Source: an uncultured Bacteroidota bacterium
Lineage (GTDB): Bacteria; Bacteroidota; Bacteroidia; Bacteroidales; 4484-276
Direction: 5' to 3'
DNA: 17,249 nt
Assembly: GCA_903930725.1 (NCBI GenBank)
Contig: CAIYZW010000513.1
Location: 1-17,249, forward strand
Below, in pieces: positions 7,218-14,308 of the stretch (positions are counted from its first letter, which is position 1; each line of letters opens with the position of its first letter). The notes under the pieces are model-generated. The model ran no database searches and was not told the DNA's origin. It saw only the letters and a program-made list of their open reading frames with translations. Both the position numbers and the translations under genes were made by a program.

Positions 7218-8486
7218 CTATTTAATGCCAAATCCAAGCAACCATTTCCAAACAGGCAACAAGCGCACTGTTCCTTGAATATGGGTGATAGTTTCTTCTT
7301 CGTCTTCAGTTAGGATCAGTCCCTCTGTCAACTGATAGCTACTCATTGCTTCAATTAATCCGGCCATTTCCCTGTTTCTTACCAAATCGTTTTCCAACGA
7401 TTGACATACCTGAATGGCCTGAATTACTTTTTTGTTTTGAGTCACGATGAAATCACATTCAAAATTACCTTTATGGTAATAAATTTCAGTGGTACTCCTT
7501 CTAAGATGCAGAAAAACAATATTTTCGAGTTGCCGTTCTACATTTTCGCTAAACTGAAACGAAACCGAGTTAGCGAGACCTGTGTCAATGGAGTAGATCT
7601 TTTTAGGGTTGGCAATTTGTTTTTTAAGCGAAAAATCATACTTATTTATCGAAAAAAGCAGATAAGAATCCTCAAAATACCCAATATATTCTTTTACAGT
7701 GATGGCATTGGAAATTCCAAAAATATTTTTTAATGAATTGTAGCTTGTTTCTTTGGCAACATTACAGATCAGAAAATGGATTAATTCGATGAGTGTTTTT
7801 GAATTTCGTATGCTGTAGCGCGTTATTACATCCCTGTAAATTACATTTTCGTAAAGATTATTGAGATACTCCACATTTCCAGTTATTAAAAACTCCGGGA
7901 ATCCACCGCTAATCAAATATTCCCTGAATAACTTTTGTAGAACAATTGCCTTTTCACTGGAATAAACATCATTTTCGCCTGGAAAAACCCCTTTAAAGTG
8001 GATGTATTCAGAAAAAGAAAATGGAAAGAGTTCGCTTTGGAGATAACGTCCCGTTAACTTTGTACCAAGTTCAGCACTAAGTATGCCTGCGTTTGATCCG
8101 GTAATATAAACTTTATGACCTTGGTTATGAAGTCGTCTGATAAACATTTCCCAGCCTTCTATTGATTGTATTTCATCAAAATACCAGGTTTTCTCAGTAT
8201 CGTAAAGTTCATAAAACGATTCATACATTCGCTCAAAATCCTCAGCAGTAAATCCAGTTAACCGATTATCATCAAAATTGATGAAAAAATGGTTTTCTGG
8301 ATTCGAGTGCCTGATCTTATCCATCAGGGTGGATTTTCCACATCTTCGGATACCGGTGATGATTCTGATAAATGGATCGTTTTGTGGACCATTATCCGCA
8401 AATCCCAACTCCCGCTCAACATAATTTGAATTGGAGCTAGTTTCACTTTGTGATACGATAACTCTCTTTATTTCATTTTTATTCAT
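7218..8486 (-). CDS. ATPase of the AAA / DUF4143 family
   Basis: A 422-residue protein from the ATG at 8486; an in-frame TTG at 8504 lies at or upstream of the predicted transcription start and is rejected. Counted from that TTG, Walker A is G-I-R-R-C-G-K-S-T (51-59) and Walker B is W-Y-F-D-E-I-Q (107-113), followed by Y-I-T-G-S-N-A and the family hallmark L-T-G-R-Y then F-P-F-S-F-S-E-Y. The C-terminal DUF4143 domain is related in fold to PD-(D/E)xK nucleases; here the strand reads I-Q-V-C rather than an E-x-K, so nuclease activity is unlikely. Cellular roles of this large family are poorly known. The gene is more AT-rich than its neighbours, suggesting horizontal acquisition. A duplicated 16-nt site flanks its promoter, suggesting tight regulation. 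Confidence 0.88.
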   Translation of the reverse strand: MNKNEIKRVIVSQSETSSNSNYVERELGFADNGPQNDPFIRIITGIRRCGKSTLMDKIRHSNPENHFFINFDDNRLTGFTAEDFERMYESFYELYDTEKTWYFDEIQSIEGWEMFIRRLHNQGHKVYITGSNAGILSAELGTKLTGRYLQSELFPFSFSEYIHFKGVFPGENDVYSSEKAIVLQKLFREYLISGGFPEFLITGNVEYLNNLYENVIYRDVITRYSIRNSKTLIELIHFLICNVAKETSYNSLKNIFGISNAITVKEYIGYFEDSYLLFSINKYDFSLKKQIANPKKIYSIDTGLANSVSFQFSENVERQLENIVFLHLRRSTTEIYYHKGNFECDFIVTQNKKVIQAIQVCQSLENDLVRNREMAGLIEAMSSYQLTEGLILTEDEEETITHIQGTVRLLPVWKWLLGFGIK

Positions 8487-8492
8487 AAGCGC

Positions 8493-8541
8493 ACTAATTA
8501 CCAATTAGCAAAATTAATCATATTTACTAATTACTAATTAG
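8493..8541 (-). promoter_or_regulatory. Promoter flanked by two copies of a 16-nt operator-like site
   Basis: ACTAATTACCAATTAG (8493-8508) and ACTAATTACTAATTAG (8526-8541) differ at one base and are each partly palindromic. Between them, on the minus strand, is a perfect -7 box TAATTTTG (8509-8516), 22 nt before the ATPase ATG. One copy overlaps the expected transcription start and the other the -33 region, the classic arrangement for a repressor. Confidence 0.6.
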
Positions 8542-8681
8542 TGTTTTCAACTTTTCATATTTGTTGTAAAAGTTGGTGGTGCAGTTTTTCAGACTTCTCT
8601 CTTTGATCACAAATAACATTTTTGAGGCTTCCAGCAAAAGAGACTTTTAAACCAACATGACAGATGCAAAATTTAAGTTAA

Positions 8682-8715
8682 TGGATGTGTTGATATCAAC
8701 TTCTATAAACATCCA
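8682..8715. other. Nested palindrome upstream of thiL
   Basis: TGGATGT (8682-8688) pairs with ACATCCA (8709-8715), enclosing the perfect 12-nt palindrome GTTGATATCAAC (8689-8700). It could be a regulator site or an RNA hairpin. The remainder of the 320-nt gap between the ATPase and thiL ATGs holds only the two promoters and AT-rich sequence. Confidence 0.4.
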
Positions 8716-8773
8716 GCAATTTTGTGTTTCATAAAACCTTTTGTTTTCGAAATTACCTTCCGCCAATATTGCC

Positions 8774-8781
8774 TAATTTTG
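8774..8781 (+). promoter_or_regulatory. Predicted -7 promoter box for thiL
   Basis: TAATTTTG matches TAnnTTTG exactly and lies 25 nt before the ATG at 8807. The nearest upstream TTG (8741-8743) is 30 nt away, too far for a normal -33 element. Confidence 0.5.
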
Positions 8782-8806
8782 CCCTTCATTAAATCTTTTG
8801 AAAAAT

Positions 8807-9862
8807 ATGTTCGAAAAAAGAGGAACCAAACGAATGGAGATTTCTGAGTTGGGCGAATTCGGTCTGATTGACCACCTGACCTCGGGCGTTAAAATCCATC
8901 ATACACAAACCGTGAAAGGTGTGGGCGATGATGCCGCGGTTATTGATTCGGGCGATAAATTCACACTTATCACCAAAGACCTGCTGCTCGAAGGCATTCA
9001 TTTTGACCTGACTTACGTGCCGCTCAAACATCTTGGTTACAAAGCCATTGTTGTGAATCTGTCGGATATTTATGCGATGAACGGAACGCCGCAGCAGGTG
9101 ATCGTTGGCATTGGCATTTCAAACCGGTTTTCGCTTGAAGCCGTCGAAGAGCTTTACGCAGGAATGTATCTTGCTTGCGAAAAATACAAAGTTGACCTTG
9201 TAGGCGGCGATACCTGCAGCAGCGTGCAGGGATTGGTTTTGTCGGTAACGGCGGTTGGCACCGTGGCTAAAGAGAAAGTTGTTTACCGAGGCCCGGCCAA
9301 GGAAGGCGATTTACTTTGTGTTTCGGGAGACCTTGGTGGCGCTTACGCCGGACTGCTCGTGCTGGAGCGCGAAAAGGCGGTTTACAGAGCCAATCCTGAG
9401 ATGCAGCCCGAACTTCATGGCTACGATTATGTGCTCGAGCGCCAGCTAAAACCCGAAGCGCGTCAGGATATTATCAGAATTTTTGAAACCACCGGAATAA
9501 AACCTACGGCAATGATTGATGTTTCGGATGGCCTGGCTTCGGAGATCAAACATATTTGCAAAAATTCTGGCGTGGGATGTACTGTTTACGAAGAAAAAAT
9601 TCCCATTGATCAATCAACCTACGACACAGCACGGAGTTTTGATATGGACCCCACGCTTTATGCGCTCAATGGCGGCGAAGATTACGAATTACTCTTCACC
9701 ATCCGGCAATCCGATTACGATCTCATTAAAAACATTCTTGAAGTTTCGATAATTGGCCATATCACCGACAAAAGTCTTGGTGTAAATCTGATCACAAAAT
9801 CAGGGTCGCAGGTCGAAATAAAGGCGCAGGGATGGGACCACATGAAAGAAAGAAGTGCCTAA
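8807..9862 (+). CDS. thiL: Thiamine-monophosphate kinase
   Basis: ThiL phosphorylates thiamine monophosphate with ATP to give thiamine diphosphate, the active cofactor, in the cytoplasm. From the ATG at 8807 the protein is 351 residues, normal for the family; a TTG at 8798 is possible but would leave a very short leader. Seen in order: E-F-G-L-I-D near the N-terminus, the metal-binding G-V-G-D-D-A-A, L-I-T-K-D then E-G-I-H-F-D, N-L-S-D-I-Y-A-M-N-G, V-G-G-D-T, the glycine-rich S-G-D-L-G-G-A, I-D-V-S-D-G-L and N-G-G-E-D-Y-E-L-L-F. These are the conserved ATP, Mg and substrate motifs of the PurM/ThiL fold, so it should be active. Followed 120 nt later by uvrC on the same strand; no promoter was seen in that gap, so the two may be co-transcribed although their functions are unrelated. 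Confidence 0.95.
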   Translation: MFEKRGTKRMEISELGEFGLIDHLTSGVKIHHTQTVKGVGDDAAVIDSGDKFTLITKDLLLEGIHFDLTYVPLKHLGYKAIVVNLSDIYAMNGTPQQVIVGIGISNRFSLEAVEELYAGMYLACEKYKVDLVGGDTCSSVQGLVLSVTAVGTVAKEKVVYRGPAKEGDLLCVSGDLGGAYAGLLVLEREKAVYRANPEMQPELHGYDYVLERQLKPEARQDIIRIFETTGIKPTAMIDVSDGLASEIKHICKNSGVGCTVYEEKIPIDQSTYDTARSFDMDPTLYALNGGEDYELLFTIRQSDYDLIKNILEVSIIGHITDKSLGVNLITKSGSQVEIKAQGWDHMKERSA

Positions 9863-9917
9863 AATGCCTGAAGTATTTAATTAAAGTGAAAAGTGAAAGA
9901 AATATATCCAACTGGAC

Positions 9918-9942
9918 ACTGCCGACTGCGACTGCCGACTGC
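9918..9942. repeat. Short tandem repeat, 13-nt period
   Basis: ACTGCCGACTGC occurs at 9918-9929 and 9931-9942, separated by one G. It lies in the thiL-uvrC gap just after an AGTGAAAAGTGAAAG stretch (9886-9900). No gene or promoter is visible in this 120-nt gap. Confidence 0.6.
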
Positions 9943-9982
9943 TTTCTATAAAATATTCCATTCACCACAATACATCTGACCA

Positions 9983-11806
9983 TTGCAAAAATCAAAACTG
10001 CATATCGAAAAGCTTGAACCGCTGCTCAAAACCATGCCCGACAATCCGGGGGTTTACCAGTTTTTTGATGAGCACGACAAGATAATTTATGTTGGCAAGG
10101 CAAAATCGCTCAAAAAGCGGGTTTTGTCGTATTTTAATAAAGACAGCAGCCTGAGTGGAAAAACTTCGGTGATGGTACGGAAAATTGCTGATATCCGCCA
10201 CATCGTTGTAAGTACAGAGCTGGACGCGCTTTTGCTCGAAAACAACCTCATCAAAAAGTACCAGCCGCGCTATAACATTAACCTGAAGGACGACAAGACT
10301 TTCCCGTGGATCTGCATCAAAAAGGAAAGGTTCCCGCGGGTTTTCCCCACGCGAAACATCATTCACGACGGATCCGTTTATTTTGGCCCTTACGCTTCGG
10401 TGCGCATGATGCACACTTTGCTCGAGCTTATCCGCCACCTTTATCCGCTCCGGAATTGCAATCTTAATCTTACCGATAAAAATATTAAAGATAAAAAATT
10501 CAAGATTTGTCTCGAATATCACCTGCGCAACTGCAAAGGCCCCTGCGAGGGTTTCCAGGCTGAAGATGAATACGCTCAGACAATTACACACATTACCGAA
10601 ATCCTTAAAGGGAACATCAATACTGTGCTTTCGAACCTGCGGGACCTGATGAAAAAATATGCCGAAACCCTCGAATTTGAGAAAGCTCAGGTTATAAAAG
10701 AGAAAATTATTCTACTGGAACGGTTCCAGAGCAAATCGATGGTGGTGAATCCGAAAATCCATAATGTGGATGTTTTTACCATCATCAGCGACGACGAAGC
10801 CGGTTATGCCAATTATCTCAAAGTTGTTGATGGCGCCATCGTTCAGGCGCATACGGTCGAGATGAAGAAAAAACTCGATGAACCTAACGATGAATTGCTT
10901 TCACTCGCCATTGCCGATTTCAGGCAAAGATTCGACAGCAATTCCGAAGAGGCGCTCATCCCGTTTGACCTTGACCTGGAAATTCCGGGAGTAACTTTTA
11001 CGGTTCCAAAAATCGGTGATAAAAAGCATCTGCTCGAACTTTCGGAGCGCAACGCAAAATATTACATGCTCGAAAAACGCAAGCAGGTCGAACTTGTTGA
11101 TCCCGACAGGCACAGCAAACGGATTTTGAACACAATGATGAAGGATCTCCGGATGAAGGAGCCTCCGGCTCACATCGAATGTTTTGATAATTCAAATATC
11201 CAGGGCGATTATCCGGTGGCTGCGATGGTTTGTTTCCGTGATGCAAAGCCCAGTAAAAAGGATTATCGCCATTTCAATATCAAAACTGTGGAAGGCCCCA
11301 ACGATTTTGCTTCGATGGAGGAAGTGATTTACCGGAGATATAAAAGGTTGATTGATGAAAATCAGGGATTGCCTCAACTTATCGTGATTGACGGTGGAAA
11401 AGGACAATTAAGTTCGGCGGTTTCGAGCCTCGAAAAATTAGATTTACGTGGGAAAATTACTATTATCGGCATTGCCAAAAGGCTGGAAGAACTTTATTTT
11501 CCGGATGATCAGGTGCCGATTTATTTAGATAAAAAATCGGAAACATTGCGTGTAATCCAGTATTTGCGGGATGAAGCGCATCGTTTTGGGATTACGCATC
11601 ATCGCAAGAAGCGCGAAAAAGGCACCATCAAAACAGGGCTAACCAACATCCCCGGAATTGGTGGAGTAATTTCCCAAAAATTATTATCTGATTTAAAATC
11701 GGTAAAAAAAATTAAGGAAGCAAATCTCGAAGAATTACAAAAAGTAATTGGCGAATCCAAAGGCAGGCTTGTTTATGAGCATTTCAAAAAAAATCCCGAA
11801 AGTTAA
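9983..11806 (+). CDS. uvrC: Excinuclease ABC subunit C
   Basis: UvrC makes the two incisions around a DNA lesion after UvrA and UvrB have located it. The 607-residue protein is full length. It has a GIY-YIG nuclease domain (G-V-Y 23-25, Y-V-G 36-38, R46, E86), four cysteines C159, C176, C184 and C188 placed like the Fe-S ligands of E. coli UvrC, a UVR domain that contacts UvrB (about 214-249), the RNase H-like nuclease with D402, D470 and H533, and a C-terminal helix-hairpin-helix region (about 553-600). Start: an in-frame TGA lies at 9977, the first ATG (10034) would cut into the family-conserved N-terminus, and TTG at 9983 is the best candidate. The 3' end overlaps a terminator serving the convergent TonB-family gene, 37 nt away. 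Confidence 0.96.
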   Translation: MQKSKLHIEKLEPLLKTMPDNPGVYQFFDEHDKIIYVGKAKSLKKRVLSYFNKDSSLSGKTSVMVRKIADIRHIVVSTELDALLLENNLIKKYQPRYNINLKDDKTFPWICIKKERFPRVFPTRNIIHDGSVYFGPYASVRMMHTLLELIRHLYPLRNCNLNLTDKNIKDKKFKICLEYHLRNCKGPCEGFQAEDEYAQTITHITEILKGNINTVLSNLRDLMKKYAETLEFEKAQVIKEKIILLERFQSKSMVVNPKIHNVDVFTIISDDEAGYANYLKVVDGAIVQAHTVEMKKKLDEPNDELLSLAIADFRQRFDSNSEEALIPFDLDLEIPGVTFTVPKIGDKKHLLELSERNAKYYMLEKRKQVELVDPDRHSKRILNTMMKDLRMKEPPAHIECFDNSNIQGDYPVAAMVCFRDAKPSKKDYRHFNIKTVEGPNDFASMEEVIYRRYKRLIDENQGLPQLIVIDGGKGQLSSAVSSLEKLDLRGKITIIGIAKRLEELYFPDDQVPIYLDKKSETLRVIQYLRDEAHRFGITHHRKKREKGTIKTGLTNIPGIGGVISQKLLSDLKSVKKIKEANLEELQKVIGESKGRLVYEHFKKNPES

Positions 11807-11821
11807 GCACTTCCGGGATTT
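11783..11821 (-). terminator. Rho-independent terminator of the TonB-family gene, inside the uvrC 3' end
   Basis: AAATCCCG (11791-11798) pairs with CGGGATTT (11814-11821). On the minus strand the stem is followed by an eight-U tract, a strong intrinsic terminator 22 nt past the TonB-family stop. The left arm encodes part of the last codons of uvrC. On the plus strand the U-tract is short, so termination of uvrC would be weaker. Confidence 0.8.
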
Positions 11822-11843
11822 CCGTGTATTTTGATTTTAAATT

Positions 11844-12527
11844 TTAGCCTTGCAACGTAAATTTGATAGGCATGTTAAACTGAACCCTGACCGATTTTCC
11901 GCGTTGTTTTCCGGCTTCCCACTTAGGCATGCTCTGGATTACGCGGATAGCTTCTTCGTCGCAGCCACCGCCAATACCACGTAAAACCCTTACATCGGAA
12001 ACATTTCCGCTTGGCTCAACAACAAAAGTTACATAAACAGTTCCCTGGATTCCGCTTTCGCGTGCCATCTGCGGGTATTTGATATTTTCCTGAAGGAATT
12101 TCATCCTGGCTGCATCTCCACCCGGAAAACTTGGCATTGATTCGACCACGGTAAAAATCTCCATCTCAACAACTTCTTCCTCTGCTTTTTGAGCAATTGG
12201 AGCATAGTCCTGAACTTCGGTTGACTGGTCGGCTTCCATATCAATCTCAAGGTCGGTTTCAACGTCCACGTTATCCTCAACAATATTAATTACAGTAACC
12301 TGTCTGGGAGGAGGTGGTGGTGGAGGTTTTACTTCTTGTTTTGTAATTGGCACAATGTCCTCCGGTGTGTTGTCAGCCCTAACTTCAATATTGGTAACAT
12401 CCGAACGTTCGTATGACTTGTAATTGAAAGCAACAAGGACAAAAGCCAGCGTGAATACAAGACCTAATTCCAAAAAGAGTGTCTTTTTGCTTTCAAGGTC
12501 TGCTTTTTTACTTTTTTTTTCTTCCAT
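11844..12527 (-). CDS. TonB-family energy transducer
   Basis: A 227-residue inner-membrane protein starting at an ATG (12527). It has a charged cytoplasmic N-terminus, one membrane segment at about 18-35, a proline-rich stretch K-P-P-P-P-P-P-P-R (67-75), an acidic linker and a C-terminal TonB domain from about 127. The last carries F-P-G-G-D, Y-P-Q-M-A-R-E-S-G-I-Q-G, V-Y-V-T-F-V-V, E-E-A-I-R-V-I and M-P-K-W, typical of Bacteroidota TonB homologues. TonB spans the periplasm and passes proton-motive energy from ExbB/ExbD to outer-membrane transporters. No exbB, exbD or TonB-dependent receptor gene is nearby, so its partner is unknown. Bacteroidota genomes usually hold several such paralogues. 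Confidence 0.93.
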   Translation of the reverse strand: MEEKKSKKADLESKKTLFLELGLVFTLAFVLVAFNYKSYERSDVTNIEVRADNTPEDIVPITKQEVKPPPPPPPRQVTVINIVEDNVDVETDLEIDMEADQSTEVQDYAPIAQKAEEEVVEMEIFTVVESMPSFPGGDAARMKFLQENIKYPQMARESGIQGTVYVTFVVEPSGNVSDVRVLRGIGGGCDEEAIRVIQSMPKWEAGKQRGKSVRVQFNMPIKFTLQG

Positions 12528-12672
12528 ATTATTAAGTTTTATTGTTAATACAACTTTTATTTTCTTCTATTTCAAGCAAAACGGAGCAAATATTTTATTT
12601 ATTGTCCGATCAACTAAGTATTTAGTTATAAATTTTCAAAAACTATTATTTGCTTGTTTTCCCAAAAAAAAT

Positions 12673-13047
12673 TTAAATCAATTCTTTGTATGCTGCCGCA
12701 TCAAGTAATTCGTCAAGCTGACCCGGATCCGACATTTTGATCTTGATAATCCAGCCTTTTCCGTACGGGTCGCTGTTAACGATTTCGGGACTTTGTTCCA
12801 ATTCTTCATTAAATTCGAGTACTTCGCCTGACACCGGCATAAACATATCCGAAACTGTTTTAACAGCTTCGATGGTACCAAATGTTTCTTCCATGTCGAG
12901 TGTTTCGCCAACAGTTTCTACTTCAATAAAAACAATGTCGCCCAATTCGTTTTGGGCATAGTCGGTAACCCCAACAGTGGCTTCATCGCCGTTTACCTTG
13001 ATCCATTCGTGATCTTTGGTGTACTTCAGATTATCTGGAATATTCAT
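12673..13047 (-). CDS. gcvH: Glycine cleavage system H protein
   Basis: GcvH is the small lipoylated shuttle of the glycine cleavage complex: its lipoyl arm takes the aminomethyl group from the P protein to the T protein and is reoxidised by the L protein. The 124-residue protein is the usual size. Y-T-K-D-H-E-W lies near the start and the lipoylation site is K63 in E-A-V-K-T-V, followed by the expected M-P-V-S-G. The start is the ATG at 13047, because family homology begins at that methionine and a -7 box sits 24 nt upstream; the frame stays open to 13143, but that 32-residue extension is not plausible. No gcvT or gcvP is nearby, as is common where the glycine cleavage genes are scattered. 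Confidence 0.96.
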   Translation of the reverse strand: MNIPDNLKYTKDHEWIKVNGDEATVGVTDYAQNELGDIVFIEVETVGETLDMEETFGTIEAVKTVSDMFMPVSGEVLEFNEELEQSPEIVNSDPYGKGWIIKIKMSDPGQLDELLDAAAYKELI

Positions 13048-13071
13048 TTTTTGTGATTTAAAATTTACCCA

Positions 13072-13079
13072 CAAAAGTA
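13072..13079 (-). promoter_or_regulatory. Predicted -7 promoter box for gcvH
   Basis: Minus-strand TACTTTTG matches TAnnTTTG and lies 24 nt before the ATG at 13047. It falls inside the open frame upstream of that ATG, which argues against a longer protein. Confidence 0.55.
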
Positions 13080-13149
13080 TATTTTTTTTAATATGAAACG
13101 ATTTTGTGTTATCGAATTTGTTGGTATGCCAACAATAGTTCAAAAAACT

Positions 13150-14064
13150 TTAAATGCCTTTGCTTTTGGACGGTCTGGCATTTTTCCCGAAAATGTATTC
13201 CTGATACAATTTATAAATTAAGCCATCGGCCAGGCCAATTTTAGGAACCATGATGGTTTCGGCTTTAACGGTTTTGGCGATGAATAAAAACACCTTTGCC
13301 GCCGGAACAATAACATCGGCGCGGTCGGGGCGAAGTCCCATATCCTCGATGCGTTCGTGGAGCGTGAAGCTTTTAAGGTGTTTGTATGCTTTTTCGAGAT
13401 TTTGAAATGAAATTTCGTTTTCGCCGGCTTTGCCATAAAGTTTTGCCAGTTTGTTGATATTTCCGCCTGAACCAATGATGTTTATCTTTCCAAAATCAGC
13501 TTTAAAACGCTGGAGCCAGTCGGCAAGTTCGTCCCAGCTGTTTTTGTCAACTTTCTTGCTTAAAATCCTGAGTGTTCCTATTTTGAATGAATTTGCATCA
13601 ATGAAATTGGTTTTGGAGATAACCGAAATTTCGGTACTTCCGCCACCAAGGTCAACATACATTGTAAGGTTTTTGTTGATGAAGGAGCCGATATTATTGG
13701 TGGAGCGGATAATTTCGGCTTCTTCAAGCCCATCAATAAGTTTGATTTTTATGCCGGTTTCTTTTTTAATTTTATTCAGTATTTCGGGGCCGTTTGTTGC
13801 TTCGCGCATGGCTGCGGTGGCACAGGCAACATAGCTTTCGGGTTTATAAACATCTATCAGCAGTTTAAAGGCTTTAAGTGTTTTTATCAGGTTGGTAGCC
13901 CGGGTTTTTGAAATCGTATTATTCTTGTAAACATCTTTACCCAACCTGATGGGAATCCTGATTAATGTGGCCTTTTCGATCCTGATCGCTTTTTCACTGC
14001 CCAGGGCGTTGGCAAACATCAGCCTTACGGCATTCGACCCAATATCAATAGCTGCAAATATCAT
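13150..14064 (-). CDS. Ppx/GppA-family phosphatase, probable exopolyphosphatase
   Basis: A 304-residue protein of the ASKHA fold. It has the first phosphate-binding motif A-I-D-I-G-S-N-A-V-R (5-14), T-A-A-M-R-E-A (83-89), D-G-L-E-E-A-E (111-117) with the likely catalytic glutamate E115, the second phosphate loop V-D-L-G-G-G-S-T-E (137-145), and G-S-G-G-N-I. The family hydrolyses terminal phosphates of polyphosphate or converts pppGpp to ppGpp. This is the short two-domain form without the C-terminal HD-like domain of E. coli PPX. It lies downstream of ppk1 on the same strand, which favours an exopolyphosphatase role, although the 244-nt gap is filled with repeats and I found no promoter there. 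Starts at an ATG (14064). I withhold the symbol ppx because GppA activity cannot be excluded. Confidence 0.9.
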   Translation of the reverse strand: MIFAAIDIGSNAVRLMFANALGSEKAIRIEKATLIRIPIRLGKDVYKNNTISKTRATNLIKTLKAFKLLIDVYKPESYVACATAAMREATNGPEILNKIKKETGIKIKLIDGLEEAEIIRSTNNIGSFINKNLTMYVDLGGGSTEISVISKTNFIDANSFKIGTLRILSKKVDKNSWDELADWLQRFKADFGKINIIGSGGNINKLAKLYGKAGENEISFQNLEKAYKHLKSFTLHERIEDMGLRPDRADVIVPAAKVFLFIAKTVKAETIMVPKIGLADGLIYKLYQEYIFGKNARPSKSKGI

Positions 14065-14090
14065 TAGTTAGTGGTTTTGAGATGAGGAAA

Positions 14091-14205
14091 GTGGAAGGGT
14101 GGAAGAATGGAAGATTGGAATATTGGAGAAATGGAATGATGGAAAAATGGAATGGTGGAAGAATTTGACAATGCGACGATTCGACAATGGAAGAATGGAA
14201 AATTG
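14091..14205. repeat. Degenerate TGGAA-rich array, copy 3 of the dispersed family
   Basis: G/A-rich units such as TGGAAGAATGGAAGATTGG fill the gap between ppk1 and the Ppx-family gene. 14098-14117 and 14139-14163 are exact reverse complements of 5101-5120 and 4882-4906 (20 and 25 nt). The 18-mer AATGGAATGGTGGAAGAA (14146-14163) thus occurs three times in the window, always between genes. GACAATG at 14167-14173 and 14183-14189 adds a further internal repeat. I find no supportable gene. Confidence 0.75.
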
Positions 14206-14249
14206 GAATGTTGAGATTTTGGTTGAAAACCCGCTTTGGTGAGAATGGT

Positions 14250-14305
14250 AACAGGTAACCCCAGCTATCGGGGTAGCTCTTTGCGCTCTGCGCTCTGCGC
14301 TCTGC
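14250..14305. repeat. Overlapping palindromes and a GCGCTCT tandem array
   Basis: ACCCCAGCTATCGGGGT pairs its ends (ACCCC/GGGGT), while AGCTATCGGGGTAGCT pairs AGCTA/TAGCT; the two folds exclude each other. Immediately after, GCGCTCT is repeated three times in exact tandem from 14283 to 14303, followed by GC. The array ends 4 nt before the ppk1 stop codon and shares its unit, inverted, with 4809-4843. Confidence 0.65.
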
Positions 14306-14308
14306 ATT

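Noticed and set aside
8657..8734. 25-codon plus-strand frame upstream of thiL
   Set aside because: No promoter or ribosome site, and it overlaps the nested palindrome; its length is expected by chance.
9992..10591. Long minus-strand frame of 199 codons
   Set aside because: It lies entirely inside uvrC, whose domains are unmistakable; its translation resembles nothing I know.
12612..12627. AACTAA/TTAGTT hairpin between gcvH and the TonB-family gene
   Set aside because: Only 6 bp, AT-rich and without a U-tract; too weak to call a terminator or operator.
13048..13143. 32-residue N-terminal extension of gcvH
   Set aside because: H-protein homology starts at the 13047 ATG and the extension covers the predicted promoter.
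14091..14205. CRISPR-like array
   Set aside because: The units are 8-19 nt, degenerate and contiguous, without constant repeats or unique spacers, and no cas gene is present.
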